Below, piece by piece: positions 44,380 through 52,109 of a stretch of DNA of 64,000 nt. Made by a program: the position numbers and the translations under genes. Every line of letters starts with the position of its first letter. The first letter of the stretch is position 1. The notes under the pieces were generated by a model. That model saw only the letters and a program-made list of their open reading frames with translations. It searched no databases and was not told where the DNA came from. The stretch comes from JBBTCX01 sp964494205 (GTDB lineage: Bacteria; Planctomycetota; Phycisphaerae; UBA1845), in NCBI GenBank assembly GCA_964494205.1, contig CAZBRD010000012.1:1-64000 (forward strand). The letters are read 5' to 3'.

Positions 44380-46554
44380 CTGAACATCACCTTGCCGGAC
44401 GGGAAAAGACTGGAAGTGGCACCTGGGGCGACCACGGGCGACGTGGCCGCAATGATCGGCCCTGGGTTGGCACGTTCCGCCATTGCGGGGAAATACTCGC
44501 TCAATGGCGATTCGCACATTGTGGATCTCAACCGCCCGCTGCCCGACGGCTGCACGCTGACGATCCTCACCTCTTCAGACGAAAACGCGGAAAGCCTCTC
44601 CGTTCTGCGACACAGCACGGCCCACGTCATGGCTGAGGCCGTCTGTAAGTTGTTCCCCGGCACCAAGCTTGTCTATGGCCCCCCGCTCGAAGACGGTTTC
44701 TATTACGACATCGATCTCTCGCGACCGCTGACGCCTGACGACTTCCCGAAGATTGAGGAAGAGATGTCGCGGATCGTGAAGGAGAATCGGTCGTTCTCGC
44801 GTTATGAACTGCCGCGATCCGACGCGATGGCCAAGCTCGCCACCGAGCAGAATCGCTACAAGGTGGACAACGCGGAGCGGGCGGAAGGCGACTCACTCAG
44901 CTTTTACGTAACCGGAAGTCGCGGCACAAATTTCGAAGATCTATGTCGCGGCCCGCACATTCCATCGACCGGCACCATCAAGGCATTCAAAATTCGCCAG
45001 GTGAGTCGCTCGCACTATCGCGGCGACGTTAATGATCAGCCGCTTCAGCGCATCTACGGCACTGCGTTTTTCAAGCAGGCTTCGCTGACTGAGCATTTGC
45101 AGCGACTGGAAGAAGCGAAGAAGCGCGATCACCGCGTCATCGGCAAAGAGCTCGACCTGTTCCACATCAGCGACCAGGTCGGCAGCGGACTCATCCTGTG
45201 GCTGCCGAAGGGCACGGTCGTCCGCACTCAGCTACAGAAATTCCTTACCGAGGAAATGATCAAGCTTGGATACGAGCTTGTGGTCACGCCGCACATCGGC
45301 CAACTCGGCATGTATCGATGTAGCGGTCATTATCCTTACTACGAAGATGCGCAGTTTCCCGCGATGTTCGAATCCGATCGCGGCAAAGCTATTCAAAGCG
45401 TGCTGCAACTCGCGCAGCATGTGAACACGTCGAAGACTGCCGACCCAGCCAAGACCGCGTCGGTCGATTCACTGCTCGATTCGATCCAGAAGGCATGGGG
45501 CCCGATCGAAGGCGTGCGTGCGGGTGCACCGCTCGATGAGACTATCAAAGCCTGCTACGCGGCGCTCGTTCACGAGTCGGGCTATCTGCTCAAACCGATG
45601 AACTGCCCGCACCATATTCAGATTTATGCATCGCGCCCGCGCAGCTATCGCGACCTTCCGGTTCGCCTGGCGGAATACGGCACTGTCTATCGCTTCGAGC
45701 AAAGCGGCGAGATCGGCGGCCTCACTCGCGTGCGCGGCTTCACTCAAGACGATGCGCACCTTTTCTGCACAGCAGAGCAATTGCCCGAAGAATTGATGAC
45801 CACGGTGCAGCTCACTCGCAAAGTGCTGGAAACGCTGGGAATGAAGGATTATCGAGTACGCCTGGGCATGCGCGATCCCGCCAGCGACAAGTACGTCGGC
45901 TCTGCCGAAAACTGGGAAAAGGCAGAGAACGCCATCCGCCGTGCAGCCCAGGAAAGTGGCGTCTCGTACACCGAAGAAAAGGGTGAAGCCGCGTTCTACG
46001 GCCCGAAGATCGACTTCGTGGTCAAGGACTGCATTGGTCGAAGCTGGCAATTAGGCACGGTGCAAGCGGACTACACTCAACCAATCCGTTTCAAACTGTC
46101 ATACATCGGCGCAGACAACGCTCCGCACACGCCGATCATGATCCACCGCGCCCCGTTCGGCAGCATGGAGCGCTTCGTCGGTATTCTCATCGAGCATTTT
46201 GCCGGTGCGTTCCCATTGTGGCTCTCACCAGTTCAAGCCGCTGTCGTCACCGTAAGCGAAAAGAGCGACGCGTTCGCCAGATCAGTTTACGACCGGCTTC
46301 GCGCCGCGGACCTTCGCGCCACCCTCGATCTATCGAGCGAAAAGATCGGACCCAAGAAGCATCGTTGGCGAAGCGAGAAAGTGAATTACATTCTTGTCGT
46401 CGGCGAGCAGGAAGCATCCAACGACGCGGTGAACGTCAACGATCGCGACGGCAAAACCATCGGCACGATGAGCGTGGATGCGTTCCTTGCCGCGAGCAAA
46501 AAGGAAATCGATTCCAAAGGACTTAACACCATCGGTTCAGCAGCCGCAGTCTGA
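44380..46554 (+). CDS. thrS: Threonyl-tRNA synthetase
   Basis: A 724-residue enzyme charging tRNA-Thr. A CTG at 44380 gives the expected N-terminus (M)NITLPDGK and has GGAG 7 nt upstream; the next candidate, TTG 44392, is 19 nt from that site. Domains: TGS (1-60), editing domain with HSTAHVMAEA (H-x3-H), catalytic core with the zinc Cys in KPMNCPHHIQ, motif 2-like RFEQSGEIGGLTRVRGFTQDDAH, motif 3 HRAPFGSMERFVGILIEH, and anticodon-binding domain. It is ~80 residues longer than E. coli ThrRS owing to an insertion at nt 45375-45590. Followed by infC. Confidence 0.96.
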   Translation: MNITLPDGKRLEVAPGATTGDVAAMIGPGLARSAIAGKYSLNGDSHIVDLNRPLPDGCTLTILTSSDENAESLSVLRHSTAHVMAEAVCKLFPGTKLVYGPPLEDGFYYDIDLSRPLTPDDFPKIEEEMSRIVKENRSFSRYELPRSDAMAKLATEQNRYKVDNAERAEGDSLSFYVTGSRGTNFEDLCRGPHIPSTGTIKAFKIRQVSRSHYRGDVNDQPLQRIYGTAFFKQASLTEHLQRLEEAKKRDHRVIGKELDLFHISDQVGSGLILWLPKGTVVRTQLQKFLTEEMIKLGYELVVTPHIGQLGMYRCSGHYPYYEDAQFPAMFESDRGKAIQSVLQLAQHVNTSKTADPAKTASVDSLLDSIQKAWGPIEGVRAGAPLDETIKACYAALVHESGYLLKPMNCPHHIQIYASRPRSYRDLPVRLAEYGTVYRFEQSGEIGGLTRVRGFTQDDAHLFCTAEQLPEELMTTVQLTRKVLETLGMKDYRVRLGMRDPASDKYVGSAENWEKAENAIRRAAQESGVSYTEEKGEAAFYGPKIDFVVKDCIGRSWQLGTVQADYTQPIRFKLSYIGADNAPHTPIMIHRAPFGSMERFVGILIEHFAGAFPLWLSPVQAAVVTVSEKSDAFARSVYDRLRAADLRATLDLSSEKIGPKKHRWRSEKVNYILVVGEQEASNDAVNVNDRDGKTIGTMSVDAFLAASKKEIDSKGLNTIGSAAAV

Positions 46555-46626
46555 AGGCTCGGCTGATAGAGGTATACGCGCGTCTGCAACGTCGCGCGAG
46601 GCAAACAAGGAGTAATCACAAAGGAG

Positions 46627-47145
46627 ATGACAACCATAACTAAAGCACTTCGCATGAACGAACAGATACGAATCACTCCCATTCGCGTCATCAATCACAA
46701 TCAGGATCAGCTGGGAGTCATTCCGACGCACGAGGCTCTTACGATGGCCCGTGAACTTGGACTTGATCTCGTCGAGGTCTCCCCCATGGAGCGACCGCCT
46801 GTCTGTCGCATCATGGATTACGGAAAGTTCAAGTACGAGCGAAAGAAGCGGCAGAAAGTCGCTGCCGCCAGTCACGTCGTCCTGCTGAAGGAAATTCGCC
46901 TGCGCCCCAAGACCGACGCACACGATCGTGAAATCAAAGTGAAGCACGCGCAGGGTTTTCTTGACGAAGGCCACAAAGTGCAGTTCACGATGTTGTTCAA
47001 GGGTCGCGAACGCGTGCACAGAGATATCGCCAACGAAATCTTCGGTGCGATCGTGACTCAGCTGGGCGAGTCGGCCAAATTGGAGCGCGCCCCGATGATG
47101 GACGGCAAACGAATGACCATGATCGTCGCCCCGGGCAAGCATTAA
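46627..47145 (+). CDS. infC: Translation initiation factor IF-3
   Basis: A 172-residue protein as drawn. N-domain RVINHNQDQLGVIPTHEALTMARELGLDLVEVSPMERPPVCRIMDYGKF and C-domain from KEIRLRPKTDAHDREIKVKHAQGFL are canonical. Start is unsettled: the ATG at 46627 directly abuts the GGAG at 46623-46626, while an in-frame ATA at 46636 is at the ideal 9-nt spacing; infC is the classic gene with a rare AUU/AUA/AUC start. Downstream rpmI and rplT, the usual partners, are absent; a terminator follows. Confidence 0.95.
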   Translation: MTTITKALRMNEQIRITPIRVINHNQDQLGVIPTHEALTMARELGLDLVEVSPMERPPVCRIMDYGKFKYERKKRQKVAAASHVVLLKEIRLRPKTDAHDREIKVKHAQGFLDEGHKVQFTMLFKGRERVHRDIANEIFGAIVTQLGESAKLERAPMMDGKRMTMIVAPGKH

Positions 47146-47191
47146 CGCCTCGTCCGCCTTTTCGGCCACGATTCCGCCACGCAAGTATTAT

Positions 47192-47229
47192 CGCACCTTG
47201 GTGCGAAAGAGGGGTTTTTCGCCTCTTTT
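47192..47229 (+). terminator. Terminator after infC
   Basis: Two adjacent hairpins: CGCAC-CTTG-GTGCG (47192-47205) and AAAGAGG/CCTCTTT (47206-47212 with 47222-47228) ending in TTTT. This closes the thrS-infC unit. Confidence 0.6.
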
Positions 47230-47343
47230 GCCGGGGGTTGCCACGTCTACCGGTTCCTTCTACTCTCTTCATCTGCCGATGGAATAGCAGTCCGAAACGG
47301 GGCGGAAGGAGCCTCGAAGTCACTAACCGAGAAGGGGTTAATT

Positions 47344-48492
47344 ATGGGCAGGGTGGATCTTGTTCCTCCTCATGGTGGAAAACTTGTTAATCGTACCGGC
47401 GCGGCCAAGAGCGGCAGTGCGCCAGCCGTCACGTTGAAGTTAAGTCAGCGCGAACAATGCGATCTGGAAATGATCGCGATTGGCGCCATGAGCCCACTCG
47501 AAGGCTTCATGGGCGAGGCTGACTACCACAGCGTTTGCGACGTGATGACGCTCGCCAACGGCACGCTGTTTCCCATGCCCGTTACTTGCGCCGTCGATGC
47601 TGCGACAGCACAGCGCGTGAACTCCGGCGACAAGGTTGAATTGCAGGACGATCAGGGTCGGCTACTCGGCTACCTCACGGTCTCAGAAAAATACAAGCAG
47701 GACAAGCGCAAGCAGGCGACGAAAGCTTACGGGACTGAAGACGTCGCGCACCCGGGTGTCAAGCAGCTGATGGACGAAGGCGAATGGTGCATCGGTGGCA
47801 AGATCGATGTCGTCACGGCGCGCCATGACCCAATGTTCACCGCGCATCGCTTCACACCGGCACAGACTCGCGCTGATTTCAACAAGCGCGGCTGGAAGAC
47901 AATCGTCGCGTTTCAGACCCGCAACCCGATTCACCGCGCCCACGAGTACATCACCAAGTGCGCACAGGAAATCTGCGACGGCCTCTTGATCCACCCGCTG
48001 ATGGGTGCGACCAAAGACGGGGACATCGCGCCCGAAGTTCGCATGCAGTGCTATGAAGTGCTCATCAAGAATTACTATCACCCGGAGCGCACGATGCTCG
48101 CGGTTATGCCTGCAGCCATGCGTTACGCCGGACCGCGCGAAGCAATCCTGCACGCGATCTATCGCCAGAACTACGGTTGCAGCCACTTCATCGTGGGCCG
48201 CGATCACGCCGGCGTCGGCAATTACTACGGAACGTATGACGCGCAGCGCATGTTCGATGAACTGCCCAATGGCGCGCTCGGAATCACTCCCCTCAAGTTT
48301 GAAAACACTGCATGGTCCAAGAAGGCCGGCGGCATGGTCAGCGACAAGAGCTTCCCGATGATCGAAGGCGATCGCGTCTCACTGTCGGGAACCAAGGTTC
48401 GCGAGATGCTCCTTGCCGGTCAACGCCCGCCGGAGGAGTTCTCCCGCGGCGAAGTGGCTGACATCCTCATTGCTGCCATGCGCAAGGGATAG
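47344..48492 (+). CDS. sat: Sulfate adenylyltransferase (ATP sulfurylase)
   Basis: A 382-residue enzyme converting sulfate + ATP to APS + PPi. N-terminal PUA-like domain (1-160) with AIGAMSPLEGFMGEADY; catalytic domain with QTRNPIHRAHEY (the PIHRAH nucleotide-binding motif), RYAGPREAILHAIYRQNYGCSHFIVGRDHAG and the C-terminal SLSGTKVREMLLAGQRPPEEFSR. AAGGGG 8 nt before the ATG. Single-domain Sat type, without fused APS kinase. It pairs with the DHH phosphatase gene 16 nt downstream. Confidence 0.96.
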   Translation: MGRVDLVPPHGGKLVNRTGAAKSGSAPAVTLKLSQREQCDLEMIAIGAMSPLEGFMGEADYHSVCDVMTLANGTLFPMPVTCAVDAATAQRVNSGDKVELQDDQGRLLGYLTVSEKYKQDKRKQATKAYGTEDVAHPGVKQLMDEGEWCIGGKIDVVTARHDPMFTAHRFTPAQTRADFNKRGWKTIVAFQTRNPIHRAHEYITKCAQEICDGLLIHPLMGATKDGDIAPEVRMQCYEVLIKNYYHPERTMLAVMPAAMRYAGPREAILHAIYRQNYGCSHFIVGRDHAGVGNYYGTYDAQRMFDELPNGALGITPLKFENTAWSKKAGGMVSDKSFPMIEGDRVSLSGTKVREMLLAGQRPPEEFSRGEVADILIAAMRKG

Positions 48493-48508
48493 TCGCGAGA
48501 GAAAATGA

Positions 48509-49552
48509 ATGGCTCATTCACCTGCCATGACCCTGCCGGAATATCCCCACGTCGCGAGCAATGTGCCCGACGAAGTCATTGACGCGATCTCGATGATGAG
48601 ATCGCCCGTGGTCATCGCCCACGTCGTCCCCGACGCGGACGCGCTGGGCTCTATGTTTGCCACAGCCATCGCCTGGTCGGAAAAGAACCGCAAGCTTTCG
48701 GTGTCATTGCCGGAGGGCTCGCTCTCCAAGCGGCTGTCGTTCCTTTTCGATCTGGCGAACGTCAAGGTCGCCGGCCCGAAGGAGTTCGCCGAGGCAGACG
48801 GTTTCATCATCGTCGACACCGCCAAGCAGCCGCGTTGCAACGTCGGCCCCGCTTTGCGCGAGACGAATTGGGCAGGCGATCGACCGGTGGTGAACATCGA
48901 TCACCACGCGACCAACACGAACTTCGGCACGATCAATTGGATTGTCGACGCAGCCAGCAGCGCGTGCGAGTTGGTCTATCAGCTGCTCATCGCAGCCGAT
49001 CGCCCGATCAACTCGATCACAGCCTCCATGCTGTACGCAGGGATTCAGACGGACACGCTCGGTTTCTCGCTCGACTCCGCTTCTCCCACCGCTTTTCGTG
49101 CAGCCGGTCATTTGGTTGAGCTTGGCGCGCGAGTCGGTGAAATTGGCGAACGCCTCGGCCGCAGTCAATCGCGCGGCGAGTTTGAATTGCTTCGTGTCGT
49201 TTACGCTAACACGAAGATCACAGCCGACGGTCGCGTTGCCTACAGCTCCGCCAGCTTCGAGGAAATCTCGGGCGCGGGCTGCACCGCAGCAGACATCGAC
49301 GAACAGATCAACGTCCCGCGCTCGCTCGACGGCGTGCAGTTGGCCATGCTGTTCAGCGAAGGCAAGAAGGGGAAAACGCGAATCAATTTCCGCGGATCGG
49401 GACAGGTGACGGTCGTCGAACTCGCAGGCGAATTCGGCGGCGGCGGCCATCAACAGGCTGCGGGCGCAGTGCTGGATTGCAGCCTCGAAGAGACGATCAA
49501 CAAAGTCGTGCCGCGAGCGACGGAATACATTAAGAAATTTCCTGTCGAATAG
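48509..49552 (+). CDS. DHH/DHHA1 phosphoesterase (NrnA-type nanoRNase / pAp phosphatase)
   Basis: A 347-residue protein. DHH domain: VIAHVVPDADALGS, FIIVDTA, VNIDHHATN; DHHA1 domain with MLFSEGKKGKTRINFRGSGQ and GGGGHQQAAGA. NrnA enzymes degrade very short RNAs and dephosphorylate 3'-phosphoadenosine 5'-phosphate. Placement 16 nt after sat suggests the pAp role, since pAp arises when PAPS is used. Confidence 0.9.
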   Translation: MAHSPAMTLPEYPHVASNVPDEVIDAISMMRSPVVIAHVVPDADALGSMFATAIAWSEKNRKLSVSLPEGSLSKRLSFLFDLANVKVAGPKEFAEADGFIIVDTAKQPRCNVGPALRETNWAGDRPVVNIDHHATNTNFGTINWIVDAASSACELVYQLLIAADRPINSITASMLYAGIQTDTLGFSLDSASPTAFRAAGHLVELGARVGEIGERLGRSQSRGEFELLRVVYANTKITADGRVAYSSASFEEISGAGCTAADIDEQINVPRSLDGVQLAMLFSEGKKGKTRINFRGSGQVTVVELAGEFGGGGHQQAAGAVLDCSLEETINKVVPRATEYIKKFPVE

Positions 49553-49565
49553 GCAACAAGTGTGT

Positions 49566-49584
49566 GACGGGTTTTCAACCCGTC
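49566..49584 (+). repeat. GACGGGTT/AACCCGTC hairpin downstream of the DHH gene
   Basis: A perfect 8-bp stem with loop TTC, without a T-run. Probably another interspersed palindrome or a 3'-end stabiliser. Confidence 0.45.
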
Positions 49585-49664
49585 GCCTGACTGGTTGGAA
49601 ACCGGCCCCACACTAGTCCCGCTGGCGGTCACGCGACTAACAGAAGATAATCGAAGCAAAGCGT

Positions 49665-49695
49665 AGGGTGGGTCGTTTCGACCCACCTTTTGTTT
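49665..49695 (+). terminator. GGTGGGT/ACCCACC repeat acting as terminator, copy 1
   Basis: GGTGGGTCG (49667-49675), loop TTT, CGACCCACC (49679-49687), then TTTTGTTT. Lies 113 nt after the DHH gene, same orientation. It shares the layout GTAGGGTGGGT...ACCCACC-TTTT with the copies at 53856-53885 and 61491-61522. Confidence 0.65.
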
Positions 49696-49742
49696 ATAAG
49701 AGCAAGGCTGCTAGTGGTTCATTCCTTTCGAGTTTGCGATTC

Positions 49743-49777
49743 GGGTGGCACGGTCAAGCCGCAGCTTGGCCGTGGCG
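49743..49777 (+). repeat. GGTCAAGC/GCTTGGCC palindromic element, copy 1
   Basis: Reads GGGTGGCACGGTCAAGC, then CGCA, then GCTTGGCCGTGG; arms CACGG(T)CAAGC and GCTTGGCCGTG pair. Nearly identical copies lie at 53707-53740 and 55877-55910, all in the same orientation. Confidence 0.75.
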
Positions 49778-49838
49778 TATCGAGATTTCACCCGAAACTT
49801 CAAATGGAACAGTCCACTAGCCCACTCGGAGTTCCACA

Positions 49839-51239
49839 GTGTGCAAGATCGAAAAAGTAGCTGTCTTCGGCCTCGATTGCTTCGAGCCCTCCCTCGTTTT
49901 TGACAAGTGGACCGATTCGCTGCCCAACTTGCGCGGGCTGATGAAGAGCGGCACCTTCGGCGAGCTGACGAGCTGCCTGCCACCGATCACCGTTCCCGCG
50001 TGGAGCTGCATGACCTCCAGCAAAGACCCGGGAACGCTGGGCATATACGGTTTCCGTAATCGCGCCGATTACTCCTACGACAAGCTCTCGATCGCCACGT
50101 CGCTCGCGGTGAAGGAACCGCGCATCTGGAACATGCTGACCGAACGCGGCAAGGACTCGATCATCATTGGCGTCCCCGGCACATACCCGATCAGCACGAA
50201 GTTCAACGGCTGCATGGTGACGTGCTTCCTGACGCCGGACACCAACGATCCGAAGATCACCTGGACCGCCCCGCCGGGTCTCAAGGACGAGATCATCAAC
50301 GAAGTCGGCGAGTACATGGTCGACGTGAAGGGCTTCCGCACCGACGACAAAAAGTGGCTGCTCGATCAGATTCATCTGATGACGGAAAAGCGATTCAAGC
50401 TGGCGCGACATTTCATCAAAACGAAAAAGTGGGATTTGTTCTGGATGGTCGAGATGGGCACCGACCGCATCCACCACGGCTTCTGGAGCAACATGGACAA
50501 GTCGCACCACTCCCACGTGCCCGGCAACCCGCTCGAAAACGCGATCTTCGAATACTACAAATACATCGACGCCGAGGTGGGCAAGACGCTCGAGTGCCTC
50601 GACCGTAACACGACAGCTGTCTGGATCGTGAGCGACCACGGCGCGAAGTCGATGTCGGGCGGACTGTGCTTCAATCAATGGCTGATGAACAACGGATATC
50701 TGAAGTTCAAGACACCGCCGAAACCGAAGCAGAAGTTTGACGTCAAAGACGTGGATTGGTCAAAGACAACCGCGTGGGGCGAAGGCGGCTACTACGGCCG
50801 CCTCTTCGTCAACGTTGAGGGCCGCGAACCGAACGGCATCGTGAAGAAGAGTGACTTCAACGCGTTTCGCAACGAGCTAGCCGCCAAAATCGAAGCCATC
50901 GAAGACCCGCAAGGCAAAATCATGGGCACGCGCTGCTATCGCCCGGATGAAATCTACGATGCGGTCAACGGCGTTGCCCCCGACCTCGTAGTGATATTTG
51001 GCGATCTCAAATGGCGATCGGTCGGCCTCGTGGGTCTCGATTCCATTTACAGCTTCGAAAACGACACCGGCCCGGACGACGCCAACCACGCCCAACAAGG
51101 CATGTACATCGTCTCGCATCCGTCGTTACCCGCCCGCGGCCGCGTCAATGGCCCGACATTGTACGATGTGACGCCGACGATCCTGCAACAATTAGCCATT
51201 CCCGCACCCAAGGGATTGAAGGGCAAGGCGCTCAGTTAG
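49839..51239 (+). CDS. Alkaline-phosphatase-superfamily phosphodiesterase (type I NPP-like)
   Basis: A 466-residue protein starting at GTG 49839, GGAG 8 nt upstream. Metal-site segments of the superfamily: VAVFGLDCFEPSLV (first Asp), SCLPPITVPAWSCMTSS (Thr nucleophile), WMVEMGTDRIHHGFW (Asp and His), IVSDHGAK (Asp-His) and a late His in DDANHAQQGMY. No signal peptide, so cytoplasmic. Such proteins hydrolyse nucleotide pyrophosphates or phosphodiesters; substrate unknown. Stands alone between repeat-rich gaps. Confidence 0.85.
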   Translation: MCKIEKVAVFGLDCFEPSLVFDKWTDSLPNLRGLMKSGTFGELTSCLPPITVPAWSCMTSSKDPGTLGIYGFRNRADYSYDKLSIATSLAVKEPRIWNMLTERGKDSIIIGVPGTYPISTKFNGCMVTCFLTPDTNDPKITWTAPPGLKDEIINEVGEYMVDVKGFRTDDKKWLLDQIHLMTEKRFKLARHFIKTKKWDLFWMVEMGTDRIHHGFWSNMDKSHHSHVPGNPLENAIFEYYKYIDAEVGKTLECLDRNTTAVWIVSDHGAKSMSGGLCFNQWLMNNGYLKFKTPPKPKQKFDVKDVDWSKTTAWGEGGYYGRLFVNVEGREPNGIVKKSDFNAFRNELAAKIEAIEDPQGKIMGTRCYRPDEIYDAVNGVAPDLVVIFGDLKWRSVGLVGLDSIYSFENDTGPDDANHAQQGMYIVSHPSLPARGRVNGPTLYDVTPTILQQLAIPAPKGLKGKALS

Positions 51240-51350
51240 GCAGCTTGTTCTGATAGACAACATGTAAGGATTGACTATCAGAGCCGAGAGTGCGAGCGAG
51301 CGTTTACACTTGAGCGCACTACGATCAACCGTATCGCGCGCCAGATGCTT

Positions 51351-51380
51351 CCCCCCTTTGCAAGGGGGGATCGAGGGGGG
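51351..51380. repeat. CCCCCCTT/AAGGGGGG hairpin
   Basis: An 8-bp stem with loop TGC at 51351-51369, followed by ATCGAGGGGGG. Only one copy is seen here; the form is that of an interspersed bacterial repeat. Confidence 0.55.
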
Positions 51381-51440
51381 TCAGCCGATACACTTGACGG
51401 TTAGCTGCTCTATCAAGAATCGTAGAGTTGATCGAACGTC

Positions 51441-51529
51441 GTGTCCTGGAGGGACACCTTGAAAATAGCCCAGCAGTTCACTGCTGGGTAACGAATGCTC
51501 TAAAGCTAGGCAGTCCCGCAGGGACGACA
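51441..51529 (+). repeat. Three-hairpin palindromic element, copy 2
   Basis: GTGTCC/GGACAC (51441-51457), CCCAGCAG-TTCA-CTGCTGGG (51469-51488) and GTCCC-GCA-GGGAC (51513-51525), joined by the shared linkers 'AATAG' and 'TAAYGA'. Confidence 0.8.
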
Positions 51530-51582
51530 GAACGGCGATCGAAGAATAGCAACGGGCCTTCACGACTTCAATTGTCTGAGTC

Positions 51583-51590
51583 TATACAAT
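51583..51590 (+). promoter_or_regulatory. Possible -10 box of tadA (leaderless start)
   Basis: TATACAAT lies 4 nt before the tadA ATG and there is no Shine-Dalgarno, so the mRNA would begin at or next to the start codon. A weak TTCACG at 51559-51564 could be the -35 (spacing 18 to TATACA). Confidence 0.35.
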
Positions 51591-51594
51591 CTTT

Positions 51595-52092
51595 ATGCCA
51601 CCCGATGACACCAACCCTTTCGCCGTACAATCATTCGACGAGCGCTTCATGCGCGCCGCAATCAACGAAGCCGTAGCTGCCCTTGAACAAGGCGATGTCC
51701 CCGTCGGCGCGGTCGTCGTCCACGAAAACCGCATCATCGGTCGCGGCTACAACCAGCGTGAACTACTCAACGACCCCACCGCTCACGCGGAAATGCTGGC
51801 GCTTACCGCCGCCGCCGCCCACCTCAACAGCTGGCGTCTGGAGAATTGCACGCTCTACGTGACGCTCGAACCATGCGCGATGTGCGCCGGTGCGATCGTC
51901 CTCGCACGACTCCCGCGCCTCGTCTTCGGCACCACCGACCCCAAAGCCGGCGCCTGCGTCTCACTCTACAACATCCCGACCGACTCGCGCCTTAACCACC
52001 GCGTCGAAATCGGCCAACCCGTCCTCACCAACGACTGCGCCAGCCTCCTCCGCGAGTTCTTCGCAATGAAACGCGCACAAGGACACAAATAA
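51595..52092 (+). CDS. tadA: tRNA-specific adenosine deaminase
   Basis: A 165-residue zinc deaminase making inosine 34 in tRNA-Arg(ACG). The HAE motif is at His64-Ala-Glu66 (TAHAEMLAL) and PCxxC at 93-97 (EPCAMCAGAI); GDVPVGAVVV and the SWRLENCTLYVTLEP core are typical. No operon partner. The absence of a leader suggests leaderless translation. Confidence 0.94.
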   Translation: MPPDDTNPFAVQSFDERFMRAAINEAVAALEQGDVPVGAVVVHENRIIGRGYNQRELLNDPTAHAEMLALTAAAAHLNSWRLENCTLYVTLEPCAMCAGAIVLARLPRLVFGTTDPKAGACVSLYNIPTDSRLNHRVEIGQPVLTNDCASLLREFFAMKRAQGHK

Positions 52093-52109
52093 GACAAGAG
52101 TTCAAGATA

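Larger units (their letters stand above)
51240..51594. other. Repeat-rich gap before tadA
   Basis: 355 nt without a gene. It holds a CCCCCCTT/AAGGGGGG hairpin (51351-51369), one three-hairpin element (51441-51529) and a possible -10 box for tadA. Confidence 0.7.
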
